Notes: generated by a model from the sequence alone, not told the origin. A DNA stretch of 64,000 bases from Candidatus Treponema caballi (GCA_018066285.1 JAGHRS010000008.1:60864-124863); one strand, 5' to 3'. Shown: positions 9,198 through 19,230, counted from the first letter of the stretch. Program-made: numbers and translations.

Positions 9198-9848
9198 ATG
9201 AAAACTCCTATTCTGGCTCCGTCTCTGCTGTCTTCGGATTTTTCAAGGCTTGGCGAAGCTGTTCAGAAAATTGAAAAAAATCATGGTTCCTGGATTCACA
9301 TTGATGTCATGGATGGCACCTTTGTTCCTGAAATAACTATCGGACAGCCGGTAATACGCTGTCTGCGTCCTCTTTCAAAACTTCCCTTTGATGTACATCT
9401 GATGATACGTAATCCCGAAGAAAGGGCAGATTCTTTTATTGATGCAGGTGCCGACTATCTTACATTTCATTATGAGGCATGTTCTGATCCTGGAAAACTG
9501 ATTGATCATATCCATGAACGCGGAATAAAGGCAGGAATAAGCGTTAAGCCTGAAACTCCCGTGTCTGTTCTGGAGCCTGTTCTGGAAAAAGTTGATCTTA
9601 TTCTTGTAATGACGGTAAATCCCGGATACGGAGGACAGAAAATCATTCCCGAATGCATTGAAAAAGTCGCCTGTCTTGAAGAGATTAGACGAAAACGCAA
9701 TTTGGGATATATACTGTCAGTAGACGGTGGCGTTAATGAAAAGACTGCAGGGGATGTAATCCGCGCAGGTACAGACGTTGTCGTTTCGGGAAGTTCGTTC
9801 TTTGCAGGAAAACTTACCCTTGCCGATTTGACAAAATATGCAGGATGA
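9198..9848 (+). CDS. rpe: ribulose-phosphate 3-epimerase
   Basis: Interconverts ribulose 5-phosphate and xylulose 5-phosphate in the pentose phosphate pathway; a metal-dependent TIM barrel. Family signatures are intact: APSLLSSDF, IHIDVMDGTFVPE (metal His and catalytic Asp), DVHLMI, NPGYGGQ, and the phosphate loop SVDGGVN with VVSGSSFF. The 216-residue length is normal. The track uses a TTG at 9180; the ATGs at 9192 and 9198 fit the family start better, and 9198 lies 8 nt after a -10 box. The next gene starts 26 bases after the stop. Confidence 0.93.
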   Translation: MKTPILAPSLLSSDFSRLGEAVQKIEKNHGSWIHIDVMDGTFVPEITIGQPVIRCLRPLSKLPFDVHLMIRNPEERADSFIDAGADYLTFHYEACSDPGKLIDHIHERGIKAGISVKPETPVSVLEPVLEKVDLILVMTVNPGYGGQKIIPECIEKVACLEEIRRKRNLGYILSVDGGVNEKTAGDVIRAGTDVVVSGSSFFAGKLTLADLTKYAG

Positions 9849-9874
9849 GCTGCAGTGGCTTTAATGGAGTACGT

Positions 9875-10876
9875 ATGAGAAAGAAAGTTGTTACTATAGT
9901 TGCAGTCTTCTGTCTGCTGTTCTGCCTGAGCGGCCTTTCAGCGGAGACATCCCAGAACAGTCTTCTCGTTCAGGGACTTGAGGCTTACAGACGTGGAGAC
10001 TGGACAAGTGCCCTCTTCTTTCTGAGAAAAGCAGGTACTCAGCCTGAAAATATAAATGCCGAAACATGGTATATCCTTGTAATGTCAGAAATGTATGCAG
10101 GTGATTATGAATCAGTTCTTTCTGATGGCACCTGGTTCCTGACTCATTTCCCCGGAAGTTCGTATGTCCCTCAGATTGAGTATCAGATAGGACGTTCCCA
10201 TTTCATACGTGAGGATTACGAAGAAGCCGTTGAGACCTTTACGTCATTCTGCAATTCCTATCCTGAACATGAACTTGTTTCTTCAGCGTTGTTCTGGATG
10301 GCTGAAGCCCTGTACCAGACATTTCATTTCGATGAGGCGGCTCCCATTTTTGAGCGCATAGTAAAGGAATATCCTGACAGTCCTAAAGTAACGGAAGCTG
10401 CATTCCGCATTGAGTTGCTGAACCAGCGTGTCCGCGAGGAGAAACTTCTGTATCTCCTGCGTGTGACCGGAGAGGAATATCTGGCTGCACGTGAAGATTA
10501 TGAACGCCAGATCCGTGAATCCCAGACGGATGAAATGGTTAACATGAAAACCGCGATTACCGCATTACAGACGCAGGTGGATGAACTTCAGAACCAGCTT
10601 GAGGTTGAGCTTTCAAGAAACCGCATGCTGACTTCACGTATTGAATTCCTTGTGCAGCAGAACAGCCAGTTGCAACAGATTGCGGAAGATGCACTGACAA
10701 GCCAGAAAAAACAGGCTGCAGAATCTTCGCGTTCTGAGAAAAACGGAACAGCAGTTGTTTCTGGAACTTCTGAGACTGCATCGCAGAATCAGGATGAACT
10801 TGATCTTCTGAAAAAGAAGGAAGCGCTTCTGCGTATTCTTCTTGATTCCGGAGATCAGGAAGGAGAAAGCAGATGA
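9875..10876 (+). CDS. secreted TPR/coiled-coil protein (YbgF/BamD-like)
   Basis: Predicted periplasmic protein of 333 residues. The ATG at 9875 has GGAG five bases upstream and opens a signal peptide (RKKVVTIVAVFCLLFCLSG, cleavage near SA|ETSQ). Residues ~30-190 hold TPR units with an outer-membrane-lipoprotein flavour (SSYVPQIEYQIGRSHF, DYEEAVETFTSFCNSYPEHE, FDEAAPIFERIVKEYPDSP). Residues ~220-290 form a coiled coil (ITALQTQVDELQNQLEVELS). The layout recalls YbgF/CpoB and BamD assembly factors, but neither is certain. It overlaps the next gene by four bases (ATGA). Confidence 0.75.
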   Translation: MRKKVVTIVAVFCLLFCLSGLSAETSQNSLLVQGLEAYRRGDWTSALFFLRKAGTQPENINAETWYILVMSEMYAGDYESVLSDGTWFLTHFPGSSYVPQIEYQIGRSHFIREDYEEAVETFTSFCNSYPEHELVSSALFWMAEALYQTFHFDEAAPIFERIVKEYPDSPKVTEAAFRIELLNQRVREEKLLYLLRVTGEEYLAAREDYERQIRESQTDEMVNMKTAITALQTQVDELQNQLEVELSRNRMLTSRIEFLVQQNSQLQQIAEDALTSQKKQAAESSRSEKNGTAVVSGTSETASQNQDELDLLKKKEALLRILLDSGDQEGESR

Positions 10877-11973
10877 AAAAAATCAAGCAGCTTGCCTGCA
10901 TCCTTGTTCTGATTTTAACAGTTTCTTTTGTTACGGCTGAAAATGTGGTCCTTGAATCAGATGCCCTTAAACTGGAGTTGCATGAGCAGACCGGTTCCTT
11001 TACTCTTTACAGGAAAACAGGCAGTAAAGGCAAACTTCTTGCGCTGAATGATGTTTCAGACAGCTCTTCATCTACTTTTTTCGCGGTAAAGATGAATGGT
11101 GTAACACGACCTCTCAGCAGGTCTTATGATGTTACGGTCAACTGTAAGGCAAATGCAGACGGTTCTGCTTCTCTCGTATGGGAAATTTCGGGAACGCTTT
11201 CTGTAGAAGCCTGCTTTACGCTTATGCCGGCTGTTTCGGGTACAGATGCAGATACAGTGCGTGTAGATATGGTTGTCATGAACCTTTCTGAAAAAGATGT
11301 TGTCTGTTCATTAAAGGCTGTAATTGATACTGTGCTTGGAGAAACGGGCAGGACTCACTTTACGACAGCGAAAGGAACTGCAGTCAGCAACGAAAGGGAG
11401 TATACCACCATGGTTCTTGATAAATGGTTCTCATCCACTAATGGAACTGACTCGGTAGCTGTTATTCTCGCCGGAAGCAATGCTACGAATCCTGATTATG
11501 TTCTTGCTGCAAATCGTGACCTGCTGCTTTCTGATACATGGAAGCCGGTTGCAAACGAGGGACGGACTTTTGACACATTCCAGAGTCCGAACAATTCTGC
11601 TCTCGGTATATGGTATGAGAATGTGAAACTCCGCTTTTTCGAGACATTTAGAAGGACCTTTTTTATAACTACTGCATCTGATGACGAAGCCCTTCCTGTC
11701 GCATCACTTGTAGGTCCTGTTTCTGAAACAGAAGAGTATGTGGCAGATGAGGGTACTGTCGAAGCCGCGGCTCAGATAGTTGACGCTGTTGTTGAGGCGG
11801 CGGTTTATCAGAACCTTTCTGAAGATATCAATACAAGTGCCGTTGATTATGCATATATACAGTCTCTCCTTGACCGTATCGCAGAACTTGATGCATCCGG
11901 AAACCCGGATGCAGAAGAGATTTCACGCCTTAATACTGAAATTGATGCTCTTTTGCTTGAGTTGACCAGATAG
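10873..11973 (+). CDS. secreted protein of unknown function
   Basis: A 366-residue protein with a clear signal peptide (KKIKQLACILVLILTVSFVTA, cleavage before ENVV). The middle is beta-rich (KLELHEQTGSFTLYRK, SLVWEISGTLSVEACFTL) and the C-terminal ~70 residues are helical and acidic (YIQSLLDRIAELDASG). No family is recognised. Its start overlaps the stop of the upstream TPR protein and it is followed by a membrane TPR protein, so the three look like one envelope-related unit downstream of rpe. Confidence 0.7.
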   Translation: MKKIKQLACILVLILTVSFVTAENVVLESDALKLELHEQTGSFTLYRKTGSKGKLLALNDVSDSSSSTFFAVKMNGVTRPLSRSYDVTVNCKANADGSASLVWEISGTLSVEACFTLMPAVSGTDADTVRVDMVVMNLSEKDVVCSLKAVIDTVLGETGRTHFTTAKGTAVSNEREYTTMVLDKWFSSTNGTDSVAVILAGSNATNPDYVLAANRDLLLSDTWKPVANEGRTFDTFQSPNNSALGIWYENVKLRFFETFRRTFFITTASDDEALPVASLVGPVSETEEYVADEGTVEAAAQIVDAVVEAAVYQNLSEDINTSAVDYAYIQSLLDRIAELDASGNPDAEEISRLNTEIDALLLELTR

Positions 11974-11983
11974 GAGAATTGTT

Positions 11984-13081
11984 GTGGGTGAGCAGAATCC
12001 GTTAAGAAAAGCAAAAAAACTCCTGCATTTAAGGCAGTTTCCCAAAGTCATTGCTCTTCTTGAACCGCTTGTCATTGAATATCGCGACTCATTCAGTTTT
12101 CATTACATGCTGGGAATAGCCTGTCTTTATGTAGGAGACAACGGAGGAGCAGAAGCATATTTCAAGCGTGCACGGCAGCTCCGTATAACGGATCCGGATA
12201 TCATTGCGGCACAGGGAACGCTTTATCTGCGCCGCGGTGAGGTTTCGCGTGCAGTTGAATATTATCTTGAAGCCCTTCAGTATGACGGTTCCCACAGAGA
12301 AGCCAAACGTGGACTTCGTTTTATAAAACGTCACTCTGTTCCTGATGAAATGTCAGAAATCATCATGACATCCCGCATAAAGAGGTTGTATCCGTCTCTG
12401 GGAATGCATCCAGCCATAATTCCGTCAGTGCTGGCTGTGTGTCTTCTGGTTGCGGCCGGTTACTGGTTTATGCAGAATTACCGTACTGTATTCGGAATCA
12501 ACGGCGCACGTGCTGACCTGGCATACCTTGACCTTACGACAGATGAACGGTCTCAGCCTCTGGATGTTGATCTTGAATCCGGAGTCTATCGCTATATCCT
12601 TACAAAAGATGAGATGATAAAAGCTGAGGAGGATGCAAAGAAATACTTCCAGCAGGGAAATGACAATGCGTCCCAGGTTGAAATAAACCGTATCCTTAAT
12701 TCAAATGCAAAGAATTCCATCAAGCAGAAAATGACTCAACTTATGGAATATCTTGAAAAACCGACATTTGATTCACTTTCTGATGCATTTACCTATGCCG
12801 AAGTGGCAAAAGATCCCTATCTTTATATGGATTGCTGGGTAATCTGGACGGGAAGACTAGCAAATGTTACGGAATATGCGAATGGAGTAGAGGCAACGCT
12901 TCTGGTCGGATATGAGAATCTGACGAGTAAGGAAGGGGATGTGCCTGTGTTTATTCCTGATACGATATTCCTGGAATATGGAAAACCGATAAAGATGCTT
13001 GCGCAGGTTGCTGTACGGGATGGCGGTCTTCTGCTGAAAGCTGCTGCGGTATATCAACCGCTTAATGGCGACGAATTGTAA
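11984..13081 (+). CDS. TPR protein with a central membrane helix
   Basis: 365 residues starting at GTG with AGGAGA eight bases upstream. The N-terminal ~120 residues are cytoplasmic TPR-type helices ([42 protein letters not shown]). One transmembrane helix follows at about residues 142-160 ([20 protein letters not shown]), and the remaining ~200 residues should be periplasmic, with a beta-rich end ([20 protein letters not shown]). It is the last gene of the rpe-linked cluster; recA begins 65 bases later. Function unknown; a bridge between cytoplasm and envelope is a guess from topology. Confidence 0.7.
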   Translation: MGEQNPLRKAKKLLHLRQFPKVIALLEPLVIEYRDSFSFHYMLGIACLYVGDNGGAEAYFKRARQLRITDPDIIAAQGTLYLRRGEVSRAVEYYLEALQYDGSHREAKRGLRFIKRHSVPDEMSEIIMTSRIKRLYPSLGMHPAIIPSVLAVCLLVAAGYWFMQNYRTVFGINGARADLAYLDLTTDERSQPLDVDLESGVYRYILTKDEMIKAEEDAKKYFQQGNDNASQVEINRILNSNAKNSIKQKMTQLMEYLEKPTFDSLSDAFTYAEVAKDPYLYMDCWVIWTGRLANVTEYANGVEATLLVGYENLTSKEGDVPVFIPDTIFLEYGKPIKMLAQVAVRDGGLLLKAAAVYQPLNGDEL

Positions 13082-13146
13082 AAAAACATCTTTTTTTTGA
13101 AAAAAAGTGGTGCTGCACGCCTAATAATATATGGGAGGAGATTAAG

Positions 13147-14262
13147 GTGGCAAAAATGAAGACAGAAACAGAAATCCAGAACGAAAAAGAGGAGAAGCTC
13201 AAGGCTCTGGAAGTTGCCCGTCTGCAGATTGAGAAGCAGTTTGGACAGGGCTCAATCATGAAACTTGGAACACATGCCAATGCAGCAGGTATTGATGTTG
13301 TTCCTTCTGGCTCAATACTTCTTGATGAAGCGCTTGGTATTGGTGGATATCCACGCGGAAGAATCATTGAAATGTACGGACCGGAATCATCCGGTAAGAC
13401 AACGCTCGCACTGCATGCTGTTGCCGAAGCTCAGAAACTTGGCGGTATTGCAGCATTTATTGATGCGGAACATGCACTCGATCCTGTATATGCGAAAAAT
13501 CTTGGTGTTGATATCGACAGTCTCTGGGTAAGCCAGCCGGACAACGGCGAGCAGGCTCTTGAAATTACCGACCAGCTTGTAAGAAGCGGCGCAATCGACA
13601 TCATCGTCATAGACTCCGTTGCAGCCCTTACGCCTCAGAAAGAAATTGAAGGTGAGATGGGTGACAGTGTTATGGGTCTTCAGGCCCGTCTCATGAGTCA
13701 GGCTCTTAGAAAACTGACTGCTATTGTCGGTAAATCAAACTGTATCGTCATTTTCATCAACCAGATCCGCATGAAGATTGGTGTCATGTTTGGTAATCCT
13801 GAGACAACGACAGGTGGTAACGCACTGAAGTTCTACTCAACAATCCGCATGGACATCCGCCGTATTGAGTCAATTGACGGAAAGGGTGAGGAAGAAGCAG
13901 TCGGTAACCGTGTCCGTGTAAAGATTGTAAAGAACAAGGTGGCGCCACCATTCAGAAAGGTCGAGCTCGATATTATGTTCGGCAAGGGTATCAGTGCTGT
14001 AGCAAGTCTTCTTGATGCAGCTGTAAAGCATGGCCTTATCGACAAGCGTGGTGCATGGTTTACTGCCGGTGAGGAAAAAATCGGACAGGGCCGTGAAAAT
14101 GCCATCAATTTCCTTGTTCAGAACAATGAGTATCGCGAAAATCTTGAGAAGAAACTCCGTGAAATCATGTTCCCTGGTCAGGAAATCAAGGCAAAGGAAG
14201 CTTCTGCAGACGCAAAAGCAGTTGCTGCAAAGGTTGCCGGAACAAGTGCCGGAGAAAACTGA
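13147..14262 (+). CDS. recA: recombinase RecA
   Basis: ATP-dependent strand-exchange protein for homologous recombination and SOS co-protease activity. Walker A GPESSGKT, Walker [13 protein letters not shown] and the DNA-binding L2 region [17 protein letters not shown] are visible; 371 residues is slightly long, with an Ala/Lys-rich tail. The GTG start at 13147 is preferred because GGAGGAG ends about 7 nt before it, while the ATG at 13156 is too far. No convincing SOS box was seen upstream. It heads a dense same-strand cluster that runs to the lipoprotein gene. Confidence 0.97.
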   Translation: MAKMKTETEIQNEKEEKLKALEVARLQIEKQFGQGSIMKLGTHANAAGIDVVPSGSILLDEALGIGGYPRGRIIEMYGPESSGKTTLALHAVAEAQKLGGIAAFIDAEHALDPVYAKNLGVDIDSLWVSQPDNGEQALEITDQLVRSGAIDIIVIDSVAALTPQKEIEGEMGDSVMGLQARLMSQALRKLTAIVGKSNCIVIFINQIRMKIGVMFGNPETTTGGNALKFYSTIRMDIRRIESIDGKGEEEAVGNRVRVKIVKNKVAPPFRKVELDIMFGKGISAVASLLDAAVKHGLIDKRGAWFTAGEEKIGQGRENAINFLVQNNEYRENLEKKLREIMFPGQEIKAKEASADAKAVAAKVAGTSAGEN

Positions 14263-14265
14263 GGC

Positions 14266-14784
14266 ATGACGCCTGTTGTTCTGGGGCTCGGCTCCAACCG
14301 TGCGCTTTCAAATGACCGCGCGGCCCTGAGCCCCTGTGATGTGCTCGCTCTGGCCTGCAAAGCCTTGAGTGATGTGCTTTCCGGACTTACTGTAAGTTCT
14401 GTATACTTAACTAAGCCTATGTACGTTACGGACCAGAACGATTTCTACAACATGGCGGTATTCGGTTTCTACGACGGCACTCCCGAAAGCCTGCTTGAAA
14501 AAACGCAGGCGATAGAAGCTGCGTATGGACGGGACCGCTCAAAGGAAATCAGAAACGGGCCGCGCTCCCTCGATATTGATATAGAGCTTTTCGGAAATGA
14601 GCAGATAGACACTGAAAAACTGCTTGTTCCTCATCCTCGTATATATGAACGGGCATTTGTTCTTGTTCCGCTCCTTGAGATTTTGCCGGATTCTGCCGAT
14701 ATTCCAAGCAGGGAACCCTTTGAAAAGGCTCTTAAATCAATTGGAATGCAGGGAGTACAGAAATATGGCAGAATTTTCCCTTGA
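14266..14784 (+). CDS. folK: HPPK, 6-hydroxymethyl-dihydropterin pyrophosphokinase
   Basis: Transfers pyrophosphate from ATP to 6-hydroxymethyl-7,8-dihydropterin in folate synthesis. The start VVLGLGSN, the FYNMAV strand, the signature RNGPRSLDIDI (metal-binding DxD) and LLVPHPRIYERAFVLVPL are all characteristic. 172 residues is normal. It begins 3 bases after recA and overlaps scpA by 20 bases. No other folate gene is adjacent, so the placement reflects operon packing rather than pathway grouping. Confidence 0.93.
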   Translation: MTPVVLGLGSNRALSNDRAALSPCDVLALACKALSDVLSGLTVSSVYLTKPMYVTDQNDFYNMAVFGFYDGTPESLLEKTQAIEAAYGRDRSKEIRNGPRSLDIDIELFGNEQIDTEKLLVPHPRIYERAFVLVPLLEILPDSADIPSREPFEKALKSIGMQGVQKYGRIFP

Positions 14785-15559
14785 AAACGCTACAGAAAAT
14801 ATCAGTACAGGTATTATCTCATCGGAGGAAAAGAATAATGCAGAGCAGGGACGTCAGTTCCGTCTTGGAGAGTTTGAAGGTCCGCTTGACCTGCTGCTGT
14901 TTCTTATCAAGAAAAACGAGATAAACATATACGACATTCCTATTGCTGAGGTAACGGAGCAGTTCCTTGAGTATCTGGACTACGCCGTGACCACAGATCT
15001 TGACAGCGTGACTGAATTCTACGCAATGGCCGCGGACCTGCTCTATATTAAGAGCCGCATGCTTCTTCCTGTTGAAACAGCCCTTGATGATGAGGATATG
15101 GAAGATCCGCGTCAGGAACTTGTTGATAAGCTCATTGAATATCAGAAGTACAAGAAACTTTCTGAACTTATGGAAGAACGTGAGGATGAAAACGAGTGGT
15201 CTGTTGAGCGCAAGAAGATTCAGCGCGTTCTGCCATTTGAGGAAGAAGGACTTTGGGAACAGGTTGATACCTGGAGTCTTATGAAAACCTTCTCGAAGCT
15301 TGTTTCAGCGTATTCTCACGACAAGATTCTTTCTATGTATGAAGAAATTTCTGTCAGTGAAAAGATAACTTTAATGAATGAACTGCTTGACGATAATGGC
15401 GAATGTATGTTTACTGATTTAATCGTCCGCCGTGATAATCTTATGGATATTGTCTGTGCATTCATGGCAATTCTTGAGGCGGTAAAATTCAAGATGGCCT
15501 GCATCTACCAGAACCGCATGTTCGGAGATATCAAGATCCGCCGGTTTGAGGCGGCCTGA
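14765..15559 (+). CDS. scpA: segregation and condensation protein A
   Basis: Kleisin subunit that, with ScpB, closes the SMC ring for chromosome condensation. The hallmark FEGPLDLLLFLIKKNEINIYDIP lies near residue 35, followed by YIKSRMLLP and a winged-helix-like C-terminal part. The track start at 14624 lies inside folK; the ATG at 14765 has GGGAG upstream and gives 264 residues, a normal size. An N-terminal extension of about 30 residues precedes the conserved region. scpB begins 14 bases after the stop. Confidence 0.92.
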   Translation: MAEFSLENATENISTGIISSEEKNNAEQGRQFRLGEFEGPLDLLLFLIKKNEINIYDIPIAEVTEQFLEYLDYAVTTDLDSVTEFYAMAADLLYIKSRMLLPVETALDDEDMEDPRQELVDKLIEYQKYKKLSELMEEREDENEWSVERKKIQRVLPFEEEGLWEQVDTWSLMKTFSKLVSAYSHDKILSMYEEISVSEKITLMNELLDDNGECMFTDLIVRRDNLMDIVCAFMAILEAVKFKMACIYQNRMFGDIKIRRFEAA

Positions 15560-15573
15560 GCAGGAACATCAGC

Positions 15574-16119
15574 ATGGAGTTTCAGTTGGAAAAAGAAACA
15601 GCACTTGTAGAAGCAATACTCTTCCTTGAAAGCGAACCGGTAAACGAGGATGCGCTTGCAGAAATTTCACAGCTTTCAAAAGACGTCGTTGTTATGGCTC
15701 TTGAAGAGCTGAAAGAACGCTATGCTTCCGAAACAAGCGGCATTGAGCTGCAGGTTATTTCGGGCGGATGGGTCATTACCCCGAAAAAAGACCTTTGGGG
15801 CTTTCTTAAAGAGCGTTATGGCAAGAAGAACGAAGGAAGACTTTCCCGTTCTGCTATGGAAACGCTTTCCATAATAGCGTATTCACAGCCGGTAACCCGT
15901 GCTGAAATTGAGGCTATCCGCGGTGTTTCCGCAGATAATATGGTGCGTCTTTTACTTGAGCGTAACCTTATCAAGGAAGTTGGTAAAAAGGATGTGCCGG
16001 GAAAACCTGTACAGTATGGTACGACAAAAGAGTTCCTGAAGTTCTTCAGGCTTAACAGTATATCAGATCTTCCAAAACTCGATGAAACAGAAAGTGAGCG
16101 TTTCGAACTTGCAAGATAA
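15574..16119 (+). CDS. scpB: segregation and condensation protein B
   Basis: Winged-helix partner of ScpA in the SMC-ScpAB condensin. LVEAILFLESEPV at the start and ETLSIIAYSQPVTRAEIEAIRGV in the second winged helix are family signatures; VPGKPVQYGTTKEFLKFF matches the C-terminal end. 181 residues is typical. It lies directly after scpA, and its end overlaps the longest possible reading frame of the next gene. Confidence 0.92.
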   Translation: MEFQLEKETALVEAILFLESEPVNEDALAEISQLSKDVVVMALEELKERYASETSGIELQVISGGWVITPKKDLWGFLKERYGKKNEGRLSRSAMETLSIIAYSQPVTRAEIEAIRGVSADNMVRLLLERNLIKEVGKKDVPGKPVQYGTTKEFLKFFRLNSISDLPKLDETESERFELAR

Positions 16120-16147
16120 CAATTCAGAAAACGAAGAAAGAAAGGAA

Positions 16148-16864
16148 ATGCGCCTTCAGGTGTATCTTGCCCATGCAGGTGTTGCGAGCCGCCGCGCCTG
16201 TGAAGAGATTATCGCCGCCGGCCGTGTCGCTGTAAACGGAACTGTCGTAACTGTTCCGGGAACAAAAGTCATTGAATCAGACACTGTAACCGTTGACGGC
16301 AAACCCGTGCAGCAGGAAGAGCAGAAGCGTTACGTGCTCCTTCATAAGCCGGCCGGCTATGTCTGTTCCCTTGCAGATGAAAAGGGCAGAAAAACAGCCG
16401 CGGAACTTTTGAAACCGCACTTTACCGAGCGCCTTTACAATGTCGGCCGCCTTGATATGTTCTCTGCGGGTCTTATCATTTTCACCAATGATGGAGATTT
16501 TGCAGCAAAAGTCTCTCATCCTTCCGCAGAGATAGAAAAAGAGTACATTGTAGAAACAAGTCTTCCTATTCCGGAGGGGCTTGTTGAAGCGTTCATGAAG
16601 GGAATACGTATTGAAGGAGTCTTCTATAAATGCAAATTTGCTGAGCAGATTGGTGCACGACGTATCCGTGTTGTGCTTATTGAGGGAAAGAACAGAGAAA
16701 TCCGCCGTGTCTTTGAACACTATGATGCTGCAATCAAACGTCTTACGCGAATCCGTATAGGACCAATTCAGAATGACGGACTTCAGGCGGGCCAGTTCCG
16801 CGAACTGAAACCAGATGAAATAAAAAACATTTTAAAAGGAGTATCTCATGATAGTCGCCATTGA
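16148..16864 (+). CDS. rluB: RsuA/RluB-family pseudouridine synthase
   Basis: Isomerises a specific uridine in rRNA. An S4 RNA-binding domain (LQVYLAHAGVASRRACEEII) is followed by the catalytic domain with GRLDMFSAGLIIFTNDG, containing the essential Asp, and IEGKNREIRRVFEHY. The family is clear; whether it modifies 23S (RluB) or 16S (RsuA) rRNA is not, so the symbol is provisional. The frame opens at 16082 inside scpB; the ATG at 16148 with AAGGAA just before it gives 238 residues beginning at the S4 domain. It overlaps cmk by 17 bases. Confidence 0.85.
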   Translation: MRLQVYLAHAGVASRRACEEIIAAGRVAVNGTVVTVPGTKVIESDTVTVDGKPVQQEEQKRYVLLHKPAGYVCSLADEKGRKTAAELLKPHFTERLYNVGRLDMFSAGLIIFTNDGDFAAKVSHPSAEIEKEYIVETSLPIPEGLVEAFMKGIRIEGVFYKCKFAEQIGARRIRVVLIEGKNREIRRVFEHYDAAIKRLTRIRIGPIQNDGLQAGQFRELKPDEIKNILKGVSHDSRH

Positions 16865-17480
16865 TGGACCTGCCGGTACAGGAAAGAGTACCATTGCAAA
16901 GCTTATTTCAGAAAAACTCAACATTACATTCCTTAATTCAGGAAGTTTTTATCGTGGTATAACGCTCACAGTGCTTAGGCGTGGTGTTGACATTACAGAT
17001 AAGGAAGCTGTACTCCAGGTTGCAAAAGACCTGAAAATGGATTATGTGAACTCTCATCTCATCCTTGATGGTGAGGATGTTGAAAGCCTGCTTCATTCAG
17101 ATGCCGTGGATGCAAATGCATCTCAGGTTTCAGCAATTGTTCCCCTGCGTCATGTCGTTAACGAGAAGCTCAGGGAAATTACAAAAAAACTGAGTGTTGT
17201 CTGTGAGGGAAGGGATATAACGACTGTTGTATTCCCGAATGCTGAATATAAGTTCTATCTTGATGCTTCAATTGATGTTCAGGCTATGAGACGTTTCAAG
17301 CAGGGCGTAAGCGATCTTTCTCTGGAAGAAATCAAAGAGGCAATCCGCAAACGTGATGAAATGGATAAAAACAAGGAAGAAGGTTCGCTTAAGATAGCGC
17401 CGGATGCGTGCTATATTGACACATCGGACTTGACCATAGAACAAGTTTGTGAGATAATTCTAAACAAAATTCAACTATAA
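16848..17480 (+). CDS. cmk: cytidylate kinase
   Basis: Phosphorylates CMP and dCMP using ATP. The P-loop GPAGTGKST is at the N-terminus, followed by NSGSFYRG, the CMP-binding CEGRDITTVVFP and a lid region KRDEMDKNKEEGSLK. 210 residues is normal for the short CMK type. GGAG lies 7-8 bases before the ATG. The stop TAA is followed after nine bases by the rpsA ATG in the same reading frame; the T. pallidum homologue is, to my recollection, annotated as a CMK-S1 fusion. Confidence 0.93.
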   Translation: MIVAIDGPAGTGKSTIAKLISEKLNITFLNSGSFYRGITLTVLRRGVDITDKEAVLQVAKDLKMDYVNSHLILDGEDVESLLHSDAVDANASQVSAIVPLRHVVNEKLREITKKLSVVCEGRDITTVVFPNAEYKFYLDASIDVQAMRRFKQGVSDLSLEEIKEAIRKRDEMDKNKEEGSLKIAPDACYIDTSDLTIEQVCEIILNKIQL

Positions 17481-17489
17481 GGGTTATTT

Positions 17490-19208
17490 ATGGATCAGAT
17501 GGAAGTGGTAGCGAATGAGTCTCAGAACTCCAAAGAGAACATTCAGACACAATTACAGGAAGAGTATCTTAAAAGTTTAGAGTCCCTCGAAGAAGGACAG
17601 TGTATCGACGGAACTGTCATTCAGGTAACACCGGATCAGGTTTTCATTGATGTGGGTTACAAGTCAGAGGGCAAAATTCCGACATCGGAGTTTTCGGAAT
17701 TACCAAAAGTCGGTGATGTAGTAAGTGTTGTTCTCATTCAGAAAGAGAACAAGCATGGCGAAGTAATCGTTTCAAAGCAGAAGGCTGACTTGAAACAGCT
17801 CTGGAAGAACCTGCGTCAGGCTTTCCAGGACAAGGCTCCTGTAGATGGCACAATCAGCAAGGTTGTTAAGGGCGGTTATGATGTCGACCTCGGCAGTGAT
17901 ATACATGCTTTCCTGCCTATCAGCCAGTCTGACAGTCAGAAAGTAGAAAAGGCTGAGAAGCTTATCGGCCTTAAGGGTAAGTTCTATGTAGAACGCCTTT
18001 ATTCAGACAACAAGGCAAACGTTGTTGTCAACCGCAGAAAGTATCTCGAAGAATCAATGGAAAAGAATCGTACTGATTTCTTCGATAAAATTCAGATTGG
18101 TGACACTGTAAAGGGAACTGTAAAGAGTTTCACAAGTTTTGGTGCTTTCATTGATCTTGGTGGATTTGACGGACTGCTTCATATCAATGATATGAGCTGG
18201 GGTCATGTAACCCGCCCGAAGGACTTCGTTAAGAAGGGCCAGGAAATTGAACTCAAGGTTATCCGCCTTGATGCAGCAGAGAAGAGAATCAACCTTTCAC
18301 TCAAGCACTTCTCAGAAGATCCATGGCTGCACTTCGAAGACAAGTATCATGTAAATGATATCGTAAAGGGTAAGGTAACAAAACTTACTGATTTCGGTGC
18401 TTTCATCGAGCTCGAAGAAGGTATTGAAGGTCTTGCTCACATCAGTGAGTTCAGCTGGACAAAGAAGATCAGCAAGCCGGGCGATGTTGTTAAGATCGGT
18501 GACGAACTTGAGTGCATGGTTCTCGGATATGATATTCAGGCTGGCCGTGTTTCTCTGGGCCTTAAGCAGGTTACAGAAAATCCATGGGATACAATCACAG
18601 AAAAGTATCCTGTAGGAACAAAGCTGACACGCAAAGTTGTAAAGATTACAAATGCTGGTGCATTCGTTGAACTTGAAGAGGGTATTGATGCATTCCTTCA
18701 TGCAGATGACCTTTCATGGACAAAGAAAATCAAGCATCCTGGTTCAGAACTGGAAGTCGGCAAGGAAATCGAATGTGTTGTAACTGAGGCTGATGCAGAA
18801 AATCACCGCATCCGCGTTGGTGTAAAGCAACTTTCAGAAGATCCTTGGAAGGCATTCATTGACCAGTATCCTGCAGGTTCAACACTTGAAGGTGAAGTTG
18901 TTTCAATTACAGACTTTGGTGTATTCGTACGCGCTCCTGGTGGAATTGAGGGCCTCGTAAACAAGGCAAACCTCAGCGAGAACCGCGAAGAAACATTCGA
19001 AGACGCTGTTAAGAAGTACAACGTTGGCGACAAGATTAACGTCTTCGTCGTTGATGTTAAACCGGAAAAGCAGCAGGTTGCATTCTCTGTCAGAGAATAT
19101 ACAAGAAAGCAGCAGAGAGATGAGATTTCTCAGTATATGTCATCAAATGACAATTCTGAGGATGACGGATATACTCTCGCTGACATGCTTAACACAAAAA
19201 AGAACTAA
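17490..19208 (+). CDS. rpsA: 30S ribosomal protein S1
   Basis: Binds mRNA and delivers it to the 30S subunit. Six S1/OB-fold repeats can be read in order: GTVIQVTPDQVFIDVG, GTISKVVKGGYDVDLG, GTVKSFTSFGAFIDLG, GKVTKLTDFGAFIELE, RKVVKITNAGAFVELE and GEVVSITDFGVFVRAP. 572 residues is close to the usual six-domain S1. The first ~25 residues and the acidic tail (SSNDNSEDDGY) lie outside the repeats. It sits in frame with cmk, separated by one stop codon and nine bases, so co-transcription is very likely. Confidence 0.95.
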   Translation: MDQMEVVANESQNSKENIQTQLQEEYLKSLESLEEGQCIDGTVIQVTPDQVFIDVGYKSEGKIPTSEFSELPKVGDVVSVVLIQKENKHGEVIVSKQKADLKQLWKNLRQAFQDKAPVDGTISKVVKGGYDVDLGSDIHAFLPISQSDSQKVEKAEKLIGLKGKFYVERLYSDNKANVVVNRRKYLEESMEKNRTDFFDKIQIGDTVKGTVKSFTSFGAFIDLGGFDGLLHINDMSWGHVTRPKDFVKKGQEIELKVIRLDAAEKRINLSLKHFSEDPWLHFEDKYHVNDIVKGKVTKLTDFGAFIELEEGIEGLAHISEFSWTKKISKPGDVVKIGDELECMVLGYDIQAGRVSLGLKQVTENPWDTITEKYPVGTKLTRKVVKITNAGAFVELEEGIDAFLHADDLSWTKKIKHPGSELEVGKEIECVVTEADAENHRIRVGVKQLSEDPWKAFIDQYPAGSTLEGEVVSITDFGVFVRAPGGIEGLVNKANLSENREETFEDAVKKYNVGDKINVFVVDVKPEKQQVAFSVREYTRKQQRDEISQYMSSNDNSEDDGYTLADMLNTKKN

Positions 19209-19230
19209 ATCTTTTCGATGAGTGTGAGTA

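Noticed and set aside
13082-13146. SOS box or clear promoter upstream of recA
   Set aside because: TTGAAA and TAATAA are 19-20 nt apart, too long, and no known LexA-type palindrome was recognised.
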